A stretch of DNA of 18,386 nucleotides, taken from contig CAYFOF010000008.1 of the NCBI GenBank assembly GCA_964344655.1, forward strand, positions 1 to 18,386. The letters run 5' to 3'. The stretch is from JABJPM01 sp964344655. GTDB taxonomy: Archaea > Nanobdellota > Nanobdellia > SCGC-AAA011-G17 > PNOQ01. The translations under genes and the position numbers were made by a program. The notes under the pieces are model-generated. The model was not told where the DNA came from. It worked only from the letters and a program-made list of their open reading frames with translations, and ran no database searches. Shown here piece after piece: positions 1 to 5,671 of this stretch (positions within the stretch are counted from its first letter, which is position 1; every line of letters starts with the position of its first letter).

Positions 1-118
1 TTTTACTATCACATTTCTTACATCTGAGATAATGTTGATATGAATTTGTATCAATTATATGATATAATTATGTAGTGAAGTAGGTTTTTATCGGAGTTGT
101 ATAATTGTTTGGCTTTAT

Positions 119-292
119 TCATTTTTTCATATTCTCCTGTTTTTTTCTCAGATAGTATTGCTTTGCACGCTCTTTAACCTCAGATTTTGAACGGTGTTGT
201 TTGTCGTATTGGCGTTTACGCTCTTTTATTTCAGGTCGTGAATAGTATTGTCTTGCATACTCTTTTTTTATTTTTTGTTCTTCACGGTTCAT
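119..292 (-). CDS. 57-aa highly charged repeat protein
   Basis: This small ORF has an ATG at 292-290 and a TGA at 121-119. Its start overlaps the stop of the upstream 58-aa gene as ATGA, so it is probably translated by coupling. The product is strongly basic and charged. It holds an imperfect repeat of about 19 residues built on ARQYYSRPEIKER and AKQYYLRKKQ, with KERKRQY and VKERAKQYY as the second halves. Such Lys/Arg/Tyr-rich helical repeats occur in many small viral nucleic-acid-binding proteins, but no family can be named. No cysteines or membrane segment are visible. It is the last clear gene of the early operon in this window. The coding call rests on the uninterrupted frame, the ATGA overlap and the repeat. 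Confidence 0.6.
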   Translation of the reverse strand: MNREEQKIKKEYARQYYSRPEIKERKRQYDKQHRSKSEVKERAKQYYLRKKQENMKK

Positions 293-465
293 TTTTCTAC
301 CATTTGGTAGGTTTTTTTACCATCCTTTTCAAGTTTTTTAATCTGTCTTTTCAACTGTTTATTTTCATCTTCCAAATCAACACAATAATGTATAGCACCA
401 CTTAGTAATTCCATCACATAATTGTTTTCTTTTTCCATTACTATAAATTTTTCCTTATATTTCAT
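289..465 (-). CDS. 58-aa coiled-coil micro-protein
   Basis: The ATG is at 465-463 and the TGA at 291-289. The second half (about residues 29-50, VDLEDENKQLKRQIKKLE) is a clear heptad-like coiled coil ending in a lysine-rich tail. The first half is mixed helix with YVMELLSGAIHYCV. A purine-rich GGAAAG lies about 10 nt before the ATG and may be a weak ribosome-binding site. The stop overlaps the next ATG as ATGA. The function is unknown. A dimerising accessory protein is the most that can be inferred. Confidence 0.6.
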   Translation of the reverse strand: MKYKEKFIVMEKENNYVMELLSGAIHYCVDLEDENKQLKRQIKKLEKDGKKTYQMVEK

Positions 466-508
466 ACCTATTACTTTCCTTTATGTAATCATCGAGTTGG
501 CAATACAT
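455..508 (-). CDS. possible 17-aa coupling peptide
   Basis: ATG at 508-506 and TAA at 457-455 give a 17-residue frame (MYCQLDDYIKESNRYEI). The ATG lies 2 nt after the TGA of the 38-aa zinc peptide, and the frame ends inside the start of the 58-aa gene. Its size makes a functional peptide doubtful. It may only carry ribosomes from one gene to the next. Confidence 0.25.
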   Translation of the reverse strand: MYCQLDDYIKESNRYEI

Positions 509-509
509 T

Positions 510-626
510 TCAATCCCTCATCTCCCAACTGTTAGGTATGTTAAAATGTTCAACACAAAAGTCAAGGTATGATTCTTTACATATTTTACAGTAAAAATGT
601 TTACGCTTGGTTCCTGTCTTAATCAT
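510..626 (-). CDS. 38-aa CxxC zinc-knuckle peptide
   Basis: The ATG at 626-624 is preceded by a good GAGGAG ribosome-binding site, and the TGA is at 512-510. The start overlaps the stop of the DUF1599-like gene by 8 nt. The peptide has KHFYCKICKESYLDFC, a CxxC pair (C13, C16) with C24 and H28 as further possible metal ligands. This resembles the RYFVCRRC and RYHICILC knuckles of the two larger zinc proteins at 4153-4976. It may be a stand-alone zinc knuckle of the same kind. Function is unknown. Confidence 0.55.
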   Translation of the reverse strand: MIKTGTKRKHFYCKICKESYLDFCVEHFNIPNSWEMRD

Positions 627-957
627 TTCTCTCCTCTTCGTATTTTATTTTGAGGTAAATGAGATAATTAATCATATCCTCTACCGTATCACTCACCTTT
701 TCATTACTTACCGCTGGATTTTCATTTGGATTCTTGGTTAATGATATCAGTCGGCTGAATTTATCACCAAGTCGTACTAGTATGCCTTGGCATATTGAAT
801 CAGTAATACCCCAGTTTTTAGAGTTTGATATATTTGCCAATGTATCACCGTTGAGATGTGAGAATCGTGCATAATCCATGCCTTTTGATTCGACTATATC
901 GTATGCATGCTGGCATATCTTCTTATGTTCCTGCAGAACCTTTTCTATTGAAGTCAT
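619..957 (-). CDS. DUF1599 / Nmad1-like protein
   Basis: This is a 112-residue all-helical protein. I place the start at the ATG at 957-955, which overlaps the MCM stop as ATGA. An upstream in-frame start at 996 would add 13 residues inside the MCM gene and is less likely. The core GILVRLGDKFSRL (residues 58-70), followed by an acidic stretch and SDTVEDMINYLIYL (89-102), matches my recollection of the DUF1599 family, also called nucleotide modification associated domain 1. That family is found in phages and has been linked by gene context to modified-base or nucleotide metabolism, with a MazG-like helical fold. I see no base-modifying enzyme next to it here. A role in nucleotide-pool handling during replication is an inference. 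Confidence 0.65.
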   Translation of the reverse strand: MTSIEKVLQEHKKICQHAYDIVESKGMDYARFSHLNGDTLANISNSKNWGITDSICQGILVRLGDKFSRLISLTKNPNENPAVSNEKVSDTVEDMINYLIYLKIKYEEERND

Positions 958-3002
958 GATCTTTTCAGCACACCTGGACGTGGTTCGAATAGCCAACCTT
1001 GCTTCTTCTTTGATTCGATGTACATTGATACTGACCTGTCGGTTCTGAAGAACTTTTCATTATCCTTTAGTTTATCATCTAGTATATGTGAATACACGTA
1101 ACCATCATCATCATCCATTGATAGATTCTTGAATGTTTCCTCAAAAAAGTCATCTCTGTTAATCGAATTGCCACGAAGATCCATCTGTGATACACCATTC
1201 TTTGTCTTCATGCCAAGCGTTTCCATGCATTCTGAATAGAAATTAATCACCTTCTCAATAATATCCGTATCTATTTGTTTCTTGAAATGCATTTTTGCCC
1301 ACGCTTCGCATAATCTCTGTATGCCTTCCATCTGCCTAGTCTGTATCACTATTGAACCCTCACTCTGTTCTATCTGCGTAAACTCTACGAATTTGTTAAC
1401 TAGTAATTCCTCTGCTTCTTCAGTGATTATAGGTCGTTGCTTCCTCTGGTGGTTTAATAATCCCTTAAGATATTGTACATCGGCAACTTTTGACACGTTC
1501 CCTCTCTTCTGACTTAGGATATGCTGCATTTTTGCCCTCACCTGATTCTCGTGATTTTCATGAGTAAGTCGTATAATTACATCAAATCTTGTGAATGTAC
1601 TTGAATCAAATGGCAGGTTATCGATTAATGTGTCAGATTCCTTCCATGATTCGTTATTCGGGTTGCAGGCTGCTATTACGGTTGTTTTTGTTTCTGCATT
1701 GCCTACGTGTCCACCCTTGTTATACGTTGCTCGTTGTTGTTCCTGTGCCTGATTTAGTTTCTTCTGCTCCGACTTTGGCATTTTATCATATTCGTCTATT
1801 ACGATATGTCCACCATTGTTTAGTATCATGGCACCGGCTCTTAGAATCTTGATACCATCATACTCGTCCAATGCGAATAGTATGCCTATACCTGTTGCGT
1901 TTGAACCGTCTATGATTGATGATTTGTTTGATATTTGATCAGCGAATTTAACCAATTCGGATTTTCCTGTGTCGGCTTCTCCAACAAGCATAAGATGTGA
2001 TTCCTTCCTGTACCCTGGGTATTCTGAACCACCCAGGAGTGATAGGTATATTGCCAACTTCTCAAGCCTCCTACCGTATATCTTCGGACAGAATGACTTT
2101 ATCATATAATCAAGGTATTTGTCTGGTTCTTCGTTTGCGAATTGTTTGGCTATTGCCAAATCATACTCTGAGAGTGTAACTTCCTTCTGTTCCTCTATAT
2201 CCTCGACCTTAATGCAGTCAATTAATAATGCCTTCTCCTGTTTGACCTTCTCACCATTGACTGGATCCTCGGTCTTGTATATCCCGATGATACGCTTGTT
2301 CTGGCCACTTGCAATATTATTCGTATCGTCACCATGGATATGTGACTTTAGTACTACAGGTGAGTTATTTCTTGCGTTTACCTCTGGCTCTTGGATTAGA
2401 ACCTTCTGTATATACTTCTCCGTATTTGAATCGAATTTCTTCGGGCTTGGACCAATTATGGTACATTCAAACTGTACGACATCATACAGGTTATCCTCTC
2501 TCAAATCTGATAGAGTAATTAGTGGTACGCATGGGCAGTCATACGTTACCCTCATCATACTATTAATTGATTTCTGGAATTGCACCCCTTCTGGTTTTGC
2601 TGCATAGAGAACATCTGACTGTTTCGGATCCTTATCTCGTAATGTAGTCCATCTTCTAATCCAATAATGATATATTGCCGAGCACACTGCACCCTTGACT
2701 CTCTCAGATAGATCATGTTTTGCTGATTTAATAAATTCTATATCATCTATTACAACATGATACGTACCTGACTTTAGCACGTATCTCAAATCCTGCTCCA
2801 GTATGGAATCTCTTAACATATCCTGATACTTTGAAGCCGTGTTGGAATCTTCTTTGGCCTCGCCTCTGTATGCTGCCAACTCCCTATTAATTATGGTTGA
2901 TAGTCTTTCCTTGACTGTCTTGCCCTCCTTTCTTAGATTTGATGTGTATTCATTCCAGTCCTCCTTCGAGCCGTTGTACTGAAAACCTATCATATCTGAC
3001 AT
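954..3002 (-). CDS. mcm: MCM-family replicative helicase
   Basis: This 682-residue protein has the architecture of archaeal MCM: an N-terminal region with an OB-like part (about 170-270), then an AAA+ motor from about residue 290. The lead-in KSFCPKIYGRRLEKLAIYLSL is the MCM 'IYGHE.vK.ai' element. Walker A is GEADTGKS (341-348), where family members usually have GDPGTAKS. Walker B is VIDEYDKM (401-408), followed by the MCM signature around NQAQEQQRATYNKGGHVG. Sensor 1 is AACNPNN (N447) and the arginine finger lies in STFTRFDVII (R472). The C-terminus (about 610-682) could form a winged helix. The N-terminal domain has only CPC (156-158) and no obvious zinc ribbon. MCM unwinds DNA at replication forks, so this is probably the virus's own helicase. 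The ATG at 3002 has no clear Shine-Dalgarno and lies 10 nt after a strong palindrome. Confidence 0.95.
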   Translation of the reverse strand: MSDMIGFQYNGSKEDWNEYTSNLRKEGKTVKERLSTIINRELAAYRGEAKEDSNTASKYQDMLRDSILEQDLRYVLKSGTYHVVIDDIEFIKSAKHDLSERVKGAVCSAIYHYWIRRWTTLRDKDPKQSDVLYAAKPEGVQFQKSINSMMRVTYDCPCVPLITLSDLREDNLYDVVQFECTIIGPSPKKFDSNTEKYIQKVLIQEPEVNARNNSPVVLKSHIHGDDTNNIASGQNKRIIGIYKTEDPVNGEKVKQEKALLIDCIKVEDIEEQKEVTLSEYDLAIAKQFANEEPDKYLDYMIKSFCPKIYGRRLEKLAIYLSLLGGSEYPGYRKESHLMLVGEADTGKSELVKFADQISNKSSIIDGSNATGIGILFALDEYDGIKILRAGAMILNNGGHIVIDEYDKMPKSEQKKLNQAQEQQRATYNKGGHVGNAETKTTVIAACNPNNESWKESDTLIDNLPFDSSTFTRFDVIIRLTHENHENQVRAKMQHILSQKRGNVSKVADVQYLKGLLNHQRKQRPIITEEAEELLVNKFVEFTQIEQSEGSIVIQTRQMEGIQRLCEAWAKMHFKKQIDTDIIEKVINFYSECMETLGMKTKNGVSQMDLRGNSINRDDFFEETFKNLSMDDDDGYVYSHILDDKLKDNEKFFRTDRSVSMYIESKKKQGWLFEPRPGVLKRS

Positions 3003-3012
3003 TTATGATTTC

Positions 3013-3046
3013 GGACCAGTTAACAAACTAATTTGTTAACTGGTCC
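3013..3046. repeat. perfect 34-bp palindrome before mcm
   Basis: Two 15-bp arms, GGACCAGTTAACAAA (3013-3027) and its exact reverse complement (3032-3046), flank a 4-nt loop. The right arm contains the TAA stop of the HNH-like gene and the left arm ends 10 nt before the MCM ATG. In RNA this would be a very stable hairpin. It is not followed by a U-tract, so a plain terminator is unlikely. It may act as an RNA-processing or translation-control hairpin, a dimeric-protein operator, or an origin-type element. Confidence 0.9.
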
Positions 3047-3389
3047 TCCTCCTTTTTTCTGTGAGTAATGTTATCATGACTAACCTGATAAAGTTATCAT
3101 ATTTTAATCTTGAGAGGCCTCTAATGTGATGGTCAATCCTGGTATGCATACCATTCGTAATTAGTACGAATCGTCCTGGATCCTTCCTGACTAGTGGATC
3201 CAAATCGGTATAATATCTGTCCCTGCCCTTGGGAGTCTTTGGGTAGTTTTTACGTTCTACATCATCGTCAATATATCGCAGATGATGTAGTGTAAATCCA
3301 TGCTTCTTGAATTTCTTCTTCGTTATGAAACATTCATTATTATAGAATTCTTCTGCCAAACGTGATAATATGTCAACTGCTATACTCAT
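3036..3389 (-). CDS. HNH-endonuclease-like protein
   Basis: This is a 117-residue basic protein. After an N-terminal helix comes CFITKKKFKKHGFTLHHLRYI, whose paired histidines (H35, H36) fit the first part of an HNH site. N79, H82 and H87 in LITNGMHTRIDHHIRG fit the N and second H of a beta-beta-alpha metal finger. The zinc-binding CxxC knuckles of many HNH proteins are absent, and N79 G80 M81 H82 replaces the usual CxxCH. The family nicks or cleaves DNA with one metal ion, and viral members serve in packaging, recombination or homing. Its place directly before MCM suggests a replication or recombination role. The ATG at 3389 overlaps a 6-codon frame as ATGA. Its stop codon lies inside the palindrome. 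Confidence 0.6.
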   Translation of the reverse strand: MSIAVDILSRLAEEFYNNECFITKKKFKKHGFTLHHLRYIDDDVERKNYPKTPKGRDRYYTDLDPLVRKDPGRFVLITNGMHTRIDHHIRGLSRLKYDNFIRLVMITLLTEKRRRTS

Positions 3390-3402
3390 ATTATTATCCG
3401 TG

Positions 3403-3498
3403 TCATCTCATTGCTCTCCACCATAGTATCATACTCCCTGCAGTTGCAGATATTATAACTGCAATATATGAATAGAGTATTAAATCAGTATATGTCAT
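3403..3498 (-). CDS. 31-aa single-pass membrane peptide
   Basis: ATG at 3498-3496 overlaps the stop of the upstream gene as ATGA, and TGA is at 3405-3403. The peptide is one hydrophobic helix, about residues 6-27 (LILYSYIAVIISATAGSMIL), followed by WWRAMR. The positive tail after the helix suggests that the C-terminus faces the cytoplasm. No family is recognised. It could be a small inner-membrane anchor or regulator for the replication module. It is short, so the call rests on the hydrophobic profile and tight coupling. Confidence 0.5.
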   Translation of the reverse strand: MTYTDLILYSYIAVIISATAGSMILWWRAMR

Positions 3499-3665
3499 TT
3501 CATCACAAACATCTTATTATATTGTGTGATTGCAGTGTCAAGTAACATCTGTATTCCTTCTGATACCGTGACGCCATGGTCCTCACAGAATGCTGCGATT
3601 ATCTCTAACTGTTTAGCAGAAAAATGCAAATCGAACCCTAGATCGAAAAAAGGAGGTGGAGTCAT
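3495..3665 (-). CDS. 56-aa hypothetical protein
   Basis: ATG at 3665-3663 overlaps the upstream stop as ATGA, and TGA is at 3497-3495. The N-terminus is MTPPPFFDLGFDL. The rest reads as helices (SAKQLEIIAAFCEDHG, then VSEGIQMLLDTAITQYNKMF). The pattern 'xQLEIIAAFCEDHGVTVSEGIQMLLDTA' resembles a small ribbon-helix-helix or helix-turn-helix type fold, but the match is too weak to name. A DNA-binding regulator is one possibility. Confidence 0.6.
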   Translation of the reverse strand: MTPPPFFDLGFDLHFSAKQLEIIAAFCEDHGVTVSEGIQMLLDTAITQYNKMFVMK

Positions 3666-4156
3666 TTATCTGACTCCACTTGTTTTCGTTGGTTTTCCTT
3701 GATGTCACGCAGTACTGCACTAGCCAAGTTCTTGATTTGTCCAAGATGTGCAGGGCTTTGGTCGATTGGTGCCTCGGCACATTCCAACCCCCATAGCAGG
3801 TCATACCCGATCACCTTCTTGACGATGTCGATACCTAGTTGTCTATCTTCATCTGACAGAATGGTGTCGATGTATTCCTTCTGTTTCTCTGGGTTTTGAC
3901 GTGCCTGATTCTCTGCTACAGGTCGCATCGTGGCCGTACCCCCCGACTTTGCAGCGATTCCGGCTTCCTTGCTTGGAGCATGGACATACTTGCCATCTGG
4001 CCCCTTCACCTGGTGTGTCGAACCATCTGGGTTAACCCACGTGTAGTATGTCTTGTTTTGCCAGTTCTTCTCGATTGAGTGCACCTCTATCGGGCTTCCA
4101 TTTGCTTGACATTCTGGGCATATCTGTCTAAGATCTGCCGATTGTGGAGATTTCAA
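3662..4156 (-). CDS. 164-aa protein with CPEC knuckle and helical C-terminus
   Basis: There is no in-frame ATG before residue 77. The only reasonable start is the UUG at 4156-4154, which overlaps the upstream stop as TTGA. A stop occurs a short way upstream in this frame, so the gene cannot be much longer. Residues 12-16 (ICPEC) with H26 suggest a partial zinc ribbon. Residues 36-60 hold two similar turns, VNPDGSTHQV and GPDGKYVHA, followed by a Gly/Ala/Ser stretch. The second half is helical and acidic (EYIDTILSDEDRQLGIDIVKKVIGYDLL). No family is recognised. Its place between the zinc proteins and HNH/MCM suggests nucleic-acid work. Confidence 0.75.
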   Translation of the reverse strand: MKSPQSADLRQICPECQANGSPIEVHSIEKNWQNKTYYTWVNPDGSTHQVKGPDGKYVHAPSKEAGIAAKSGGTATMRPVAENQARQNPEKQKEYIDTILSDEDRQLGIDIVKKVIGYDLLWGLECAEAPIDQSPAHLGQIKNLASAVLRDIKENQRKQVESDK

Positions 4157-4167
4157 TTTGAATCTCC
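4146..4167 (-). promoter_or_regulatory. hairpin enclosing the UUG start at 4156
   Basis: In the mRNA, arm GGAGATT (4167-4161) pairs with AATCTCC (4152-4146) around an 8-nt loop CAAATTGA. The loop holds both the TGA stop of the zinc protein and the TTG start of the 164-aa gene. The 5' arm contains the GGGAG that would be its ribosome-binding site. Folding would hide that site until ribosomes translating the upstream gene open it, as in translational coupling. Confidence 0.5.
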
Positions 4168-4464
4168 CTGAACTTTTATATCGTTCATCTTAATACGTCT
4201 TAATAATTTCTTATCAACTAAATAACCGTTATACATTGTATACTTACTGCATTTCATACACGATGGTGATACCCTCATATCTGTAGTTCTCTCAAGCATG
4301 TTATCACATGACATGCACCTAATCAGTAGTGGTGGGCCAACTGATGACTGTTTTCGTCTACAAAGTATGCAGATGTGATACCTGATTGACTTGTTACTCT
4401 GCCTCTTCTTCTCAAAATCACCTAGTGGTTTTCCACACATTTGATTTAGGCAAAAATCCGTCAT
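4153..4464 (-). CDS. 103-aa multi-zinc-knuckle protein (paralogue of next gene)
   Basis: The ATG is at 4464-4462, 2 nt after the stop of the 169-aa gene. Four cysteine pairs are visible: C5/C10, C32/C35, C50/C53 and C69/C72. They would bind two zinc ions. The layout CxxxxC ... KKRQSNKSIRYHICILCRR ... LLIRCMSCD ... VSPSCMKC aligns along its length with residues 3-68 of the neighbouring 169-aa protein, so the two arose by duplication. The C-terminus is basic. Likely a nucleic-acid- or protein-binding zinc protein. The exact role is unknown. Confidence 0.85.
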   Translation of the reverse strand: MTDFCLNQMCGKPLGDFEKKRQSNKSIRYHICILCRRKQSSVGPPLLIRCMSCDNMLERTTDMRVSPSCMKCSKYTMYNGYLVDKKLLRRIKMNDIKVQGDSN

Positions 4465-4466
4465 GA

Positions 4467-4976
4467 TTATATCAATACACTCCTCATATTTCTATATTTC
4501 TCTCTCATATATACCCTGACACATTCTGCACATCTATGACCATATCTACCTGTTATGGCATACTCATGGCCATGTACACAGTGGGTTTTTTTTCTTGTTG
4601 GTATATAATTATTTTTAGATCTCTCTATTATGCATTGTTTGCATGATCTACGATATTTTCCTACCACAGCATATTCATGGCCTCTCAAACAATATGTCTT
4701 TAATTTCCTCTCTCTAGGGATATAACGTTCACGTTTGTATTTTTTGATGTATTCTGTTATTTTATGTTTCATACATGCGTGACATCGTGGTGCGACCTTT
4801 TGCTGCATTAGATTCAGTTTGGCGTCACATGATATACACTTCAAAATCAAAATGTCGCCTTGTCCTAGTCGTTGTCTACATCTACGACATACGAAATAAC
4901 GAACAGTTAAACCGGATTGCCTTTTGATCTCATACTCTGTCAAATCGTTAGAACAATGAATGTTAACACATTTCAA
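4467..4976 (-). CDS. 169-aa zinc protein with tandem CxxGHEY fingers
   Basis: The start is a UUG at 4976-4974 with no usable in-frame ATG. It matches the start of the paralogue at 4464. The N-terminal half (C3/C8, C30/C33, C47/C50, C65/C68) is the same module as in the 103-aa protein. The C-terminal half carries two tandem fingers: YCLRGHEYAVVGKYRRSCKQC (ligands C96, H100, C112, C115) and HCVHGHEYAITGRYGHRCAEC (C133, H137, C149, C152). This C-x-x-GH-E-(Y/F)...C-x-x-C element is common in phage HNH endonucleases and related DNA-binding proteins, where it precedes the nuclease. No nuclease domain follows here. A DNA-binding regulator is plausible. Confidence 0.85.
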   Translation of the reverse strand: MKCVNIHCSNDLTEYEIKRQSGLTVRYFVCRRCRQRLGQGDILILKCISCDAKLNLMQQKVAPRCHACMKHKITEYIKKYKRERYIPRERKLKTYCLRGHEYAVVGKYRRSCKQCIIERSKNNYIPTRKKTHCVHGHEYAITGRYGHRCAECVRVYMREKYRNMRSVLI

Positions 4977-5002
4977 CGTTACATGGTATATTAATACTAT
5001 AT

Positions 5003-5122
5003 TTAATCCTTCTTTTTCTTGTCTTGTAGTTGATTCTGTAACTGTTCTATTACTTGCTGCTGTTTTGCAAGTTCGGATTTTAATGCGATTATGTAATCTA
5101 GCATATCAACTATTGTTGGCAT
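5003..5122 (-). CDS. 39-aa coiled-coil peptide, leaderless start
   Basis: ATG at 5122-5120 and TAA at 5005-5003. Residues 7-34 form a coiled coil (LDYIIALKSELAKQQQVIEQ and on), with a KKKKD end. A TATA box lies centred about 26 nt before the ATG. The mRNA should therefore begin at or next to the start codon. It would be the first gene of the zinc-protein/MCM operon. Function unknown. Confidence 0.6.
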   Translation of the reverse strand: MPTIVDMLDYIIALKSELAKQQQVIEQLQNQLQDKKKKD

Positions 5123-5144
5123 GATTATATGATGTATTTCTTAG

Positions 5145-5152
5145 TTTATAAA
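5145..5152 (-). promoter_or_regulatory. archaeal TATA box of the replication operon
   Basis: TTTATAAA at 5152-5145 is close to the archaeal TATA consensus. Its centre is about 26 nt before the ATG at 5122, the standard distance to a transcription start, so a leaderless mRNA is expected. It lies directly after the end of the tail-module gene, at the border between late and early modules. No convincing BRE is seen. Confidence 0.55.
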
Positions 5153-5632
5153 TTATGTAATCTTTGGTGATATGCCTGTAGATTCCTCAAAACATACCAA
5201 CTCACCGGCTATTGTGATTGCCGTTCCTATTGTTGTCGCCCTGATTTTTATAATCTGTGACGCTGCCACTTTTACGCCTTTGATTGCGAATTCAAAATTA
5301 TCTGCTGATGTTGCACCTGCATTGGCACCTGTAGCATTTGACATAAAACCACCTCTATATTCTGCCACCGTCACACCATTCACGATTAATTCAGCGCTTG
5401 CATTTGAATTATTACTACCACCACATCTTATGCTTATTTTTGCACTTGCAAGATACATGTCCTTACCTGTGGAGGCAGTTAATGTTGCTATATCCTGTGC
5501 TGTCGTACCTGACGTTACACCATAATCAGTTTTCAGTTTACCACCGAATTCCTTGATGGCTAGATACTCAATATCACTCAACTTTCTTCTCCCACCTTTC
5601 AGAGTTGGAAACGTGACAAATGGAAATACCAT
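5153..5632 (-). CDS. fibre-associated virion protein (hypothetical)
   Basis: A 159-residue beta-rich protein with low-complexity Ser/Asn/Ala/Gly stretches (GGSNNSNASAELIVNGVTVA; ATGANAGATSADNFEF). This is typical of tail-fibre tips, adhesin caps or decoration proteins. Near the N-terminus is LSDIEYLAIKEFGGKLKTDY and near the C-terminus GTAITIAGELVCFEE. No catalytic motif is visible. It follows the large fibre gene and is the last gene of the late module, which favours a receptor-binding or fibre accessory role. The start is the ATG at 5632. No strong ribosome-binding site precedes it. Confidence 0.75.
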   Translation of the reverse strand: MVFPFVTFPTLKGGRRKLSDIEYLAIKEFGGKLKTDYGVTSGTTAQDIATLTASTGKDMYLASAKISIRCGGSNNSNASAELIVNGVTVAEYRGGFMSNATGANAGATSADNFEFAIKGVKVAASQIIKIRATTIGTAITIAGELVCFEESTGISPKIT

Positions 5633-5671
5633 GCATATCTTAATTGAATTAATGTGTTAACAGTATAAGAA

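Noticed and set aside
187..405. Plus-strand hydrophobic 72-aa ORF
   Set aside because: It is antisense to two well-formed, ATGA-coupled minus-strand genes. Its Phe/Leu-rich translation is what antisense of Lys/Glu-rich coding sequence produces.
3387..3407. Six-codon ORF ending in ATGA at the HNH-like start
   Set aside because: Too short to tell from chance. The HNH-like start is already well supported.
4028..4037. GGGTTAACCC palindrome
   Set aside because: A 10-bp palindrome inside a coding region, likely chance. No loop and no second copy.
5172..5525. Plus-strand ORF of 117 aa and similar long plus ORFs across 5.9-14.9 kb
   Set aside because: They mirror the real minus-strand virion genes, carry no recognisable motifs, and have Val/Ser/Pro-rich compositions typical of antisense frames.
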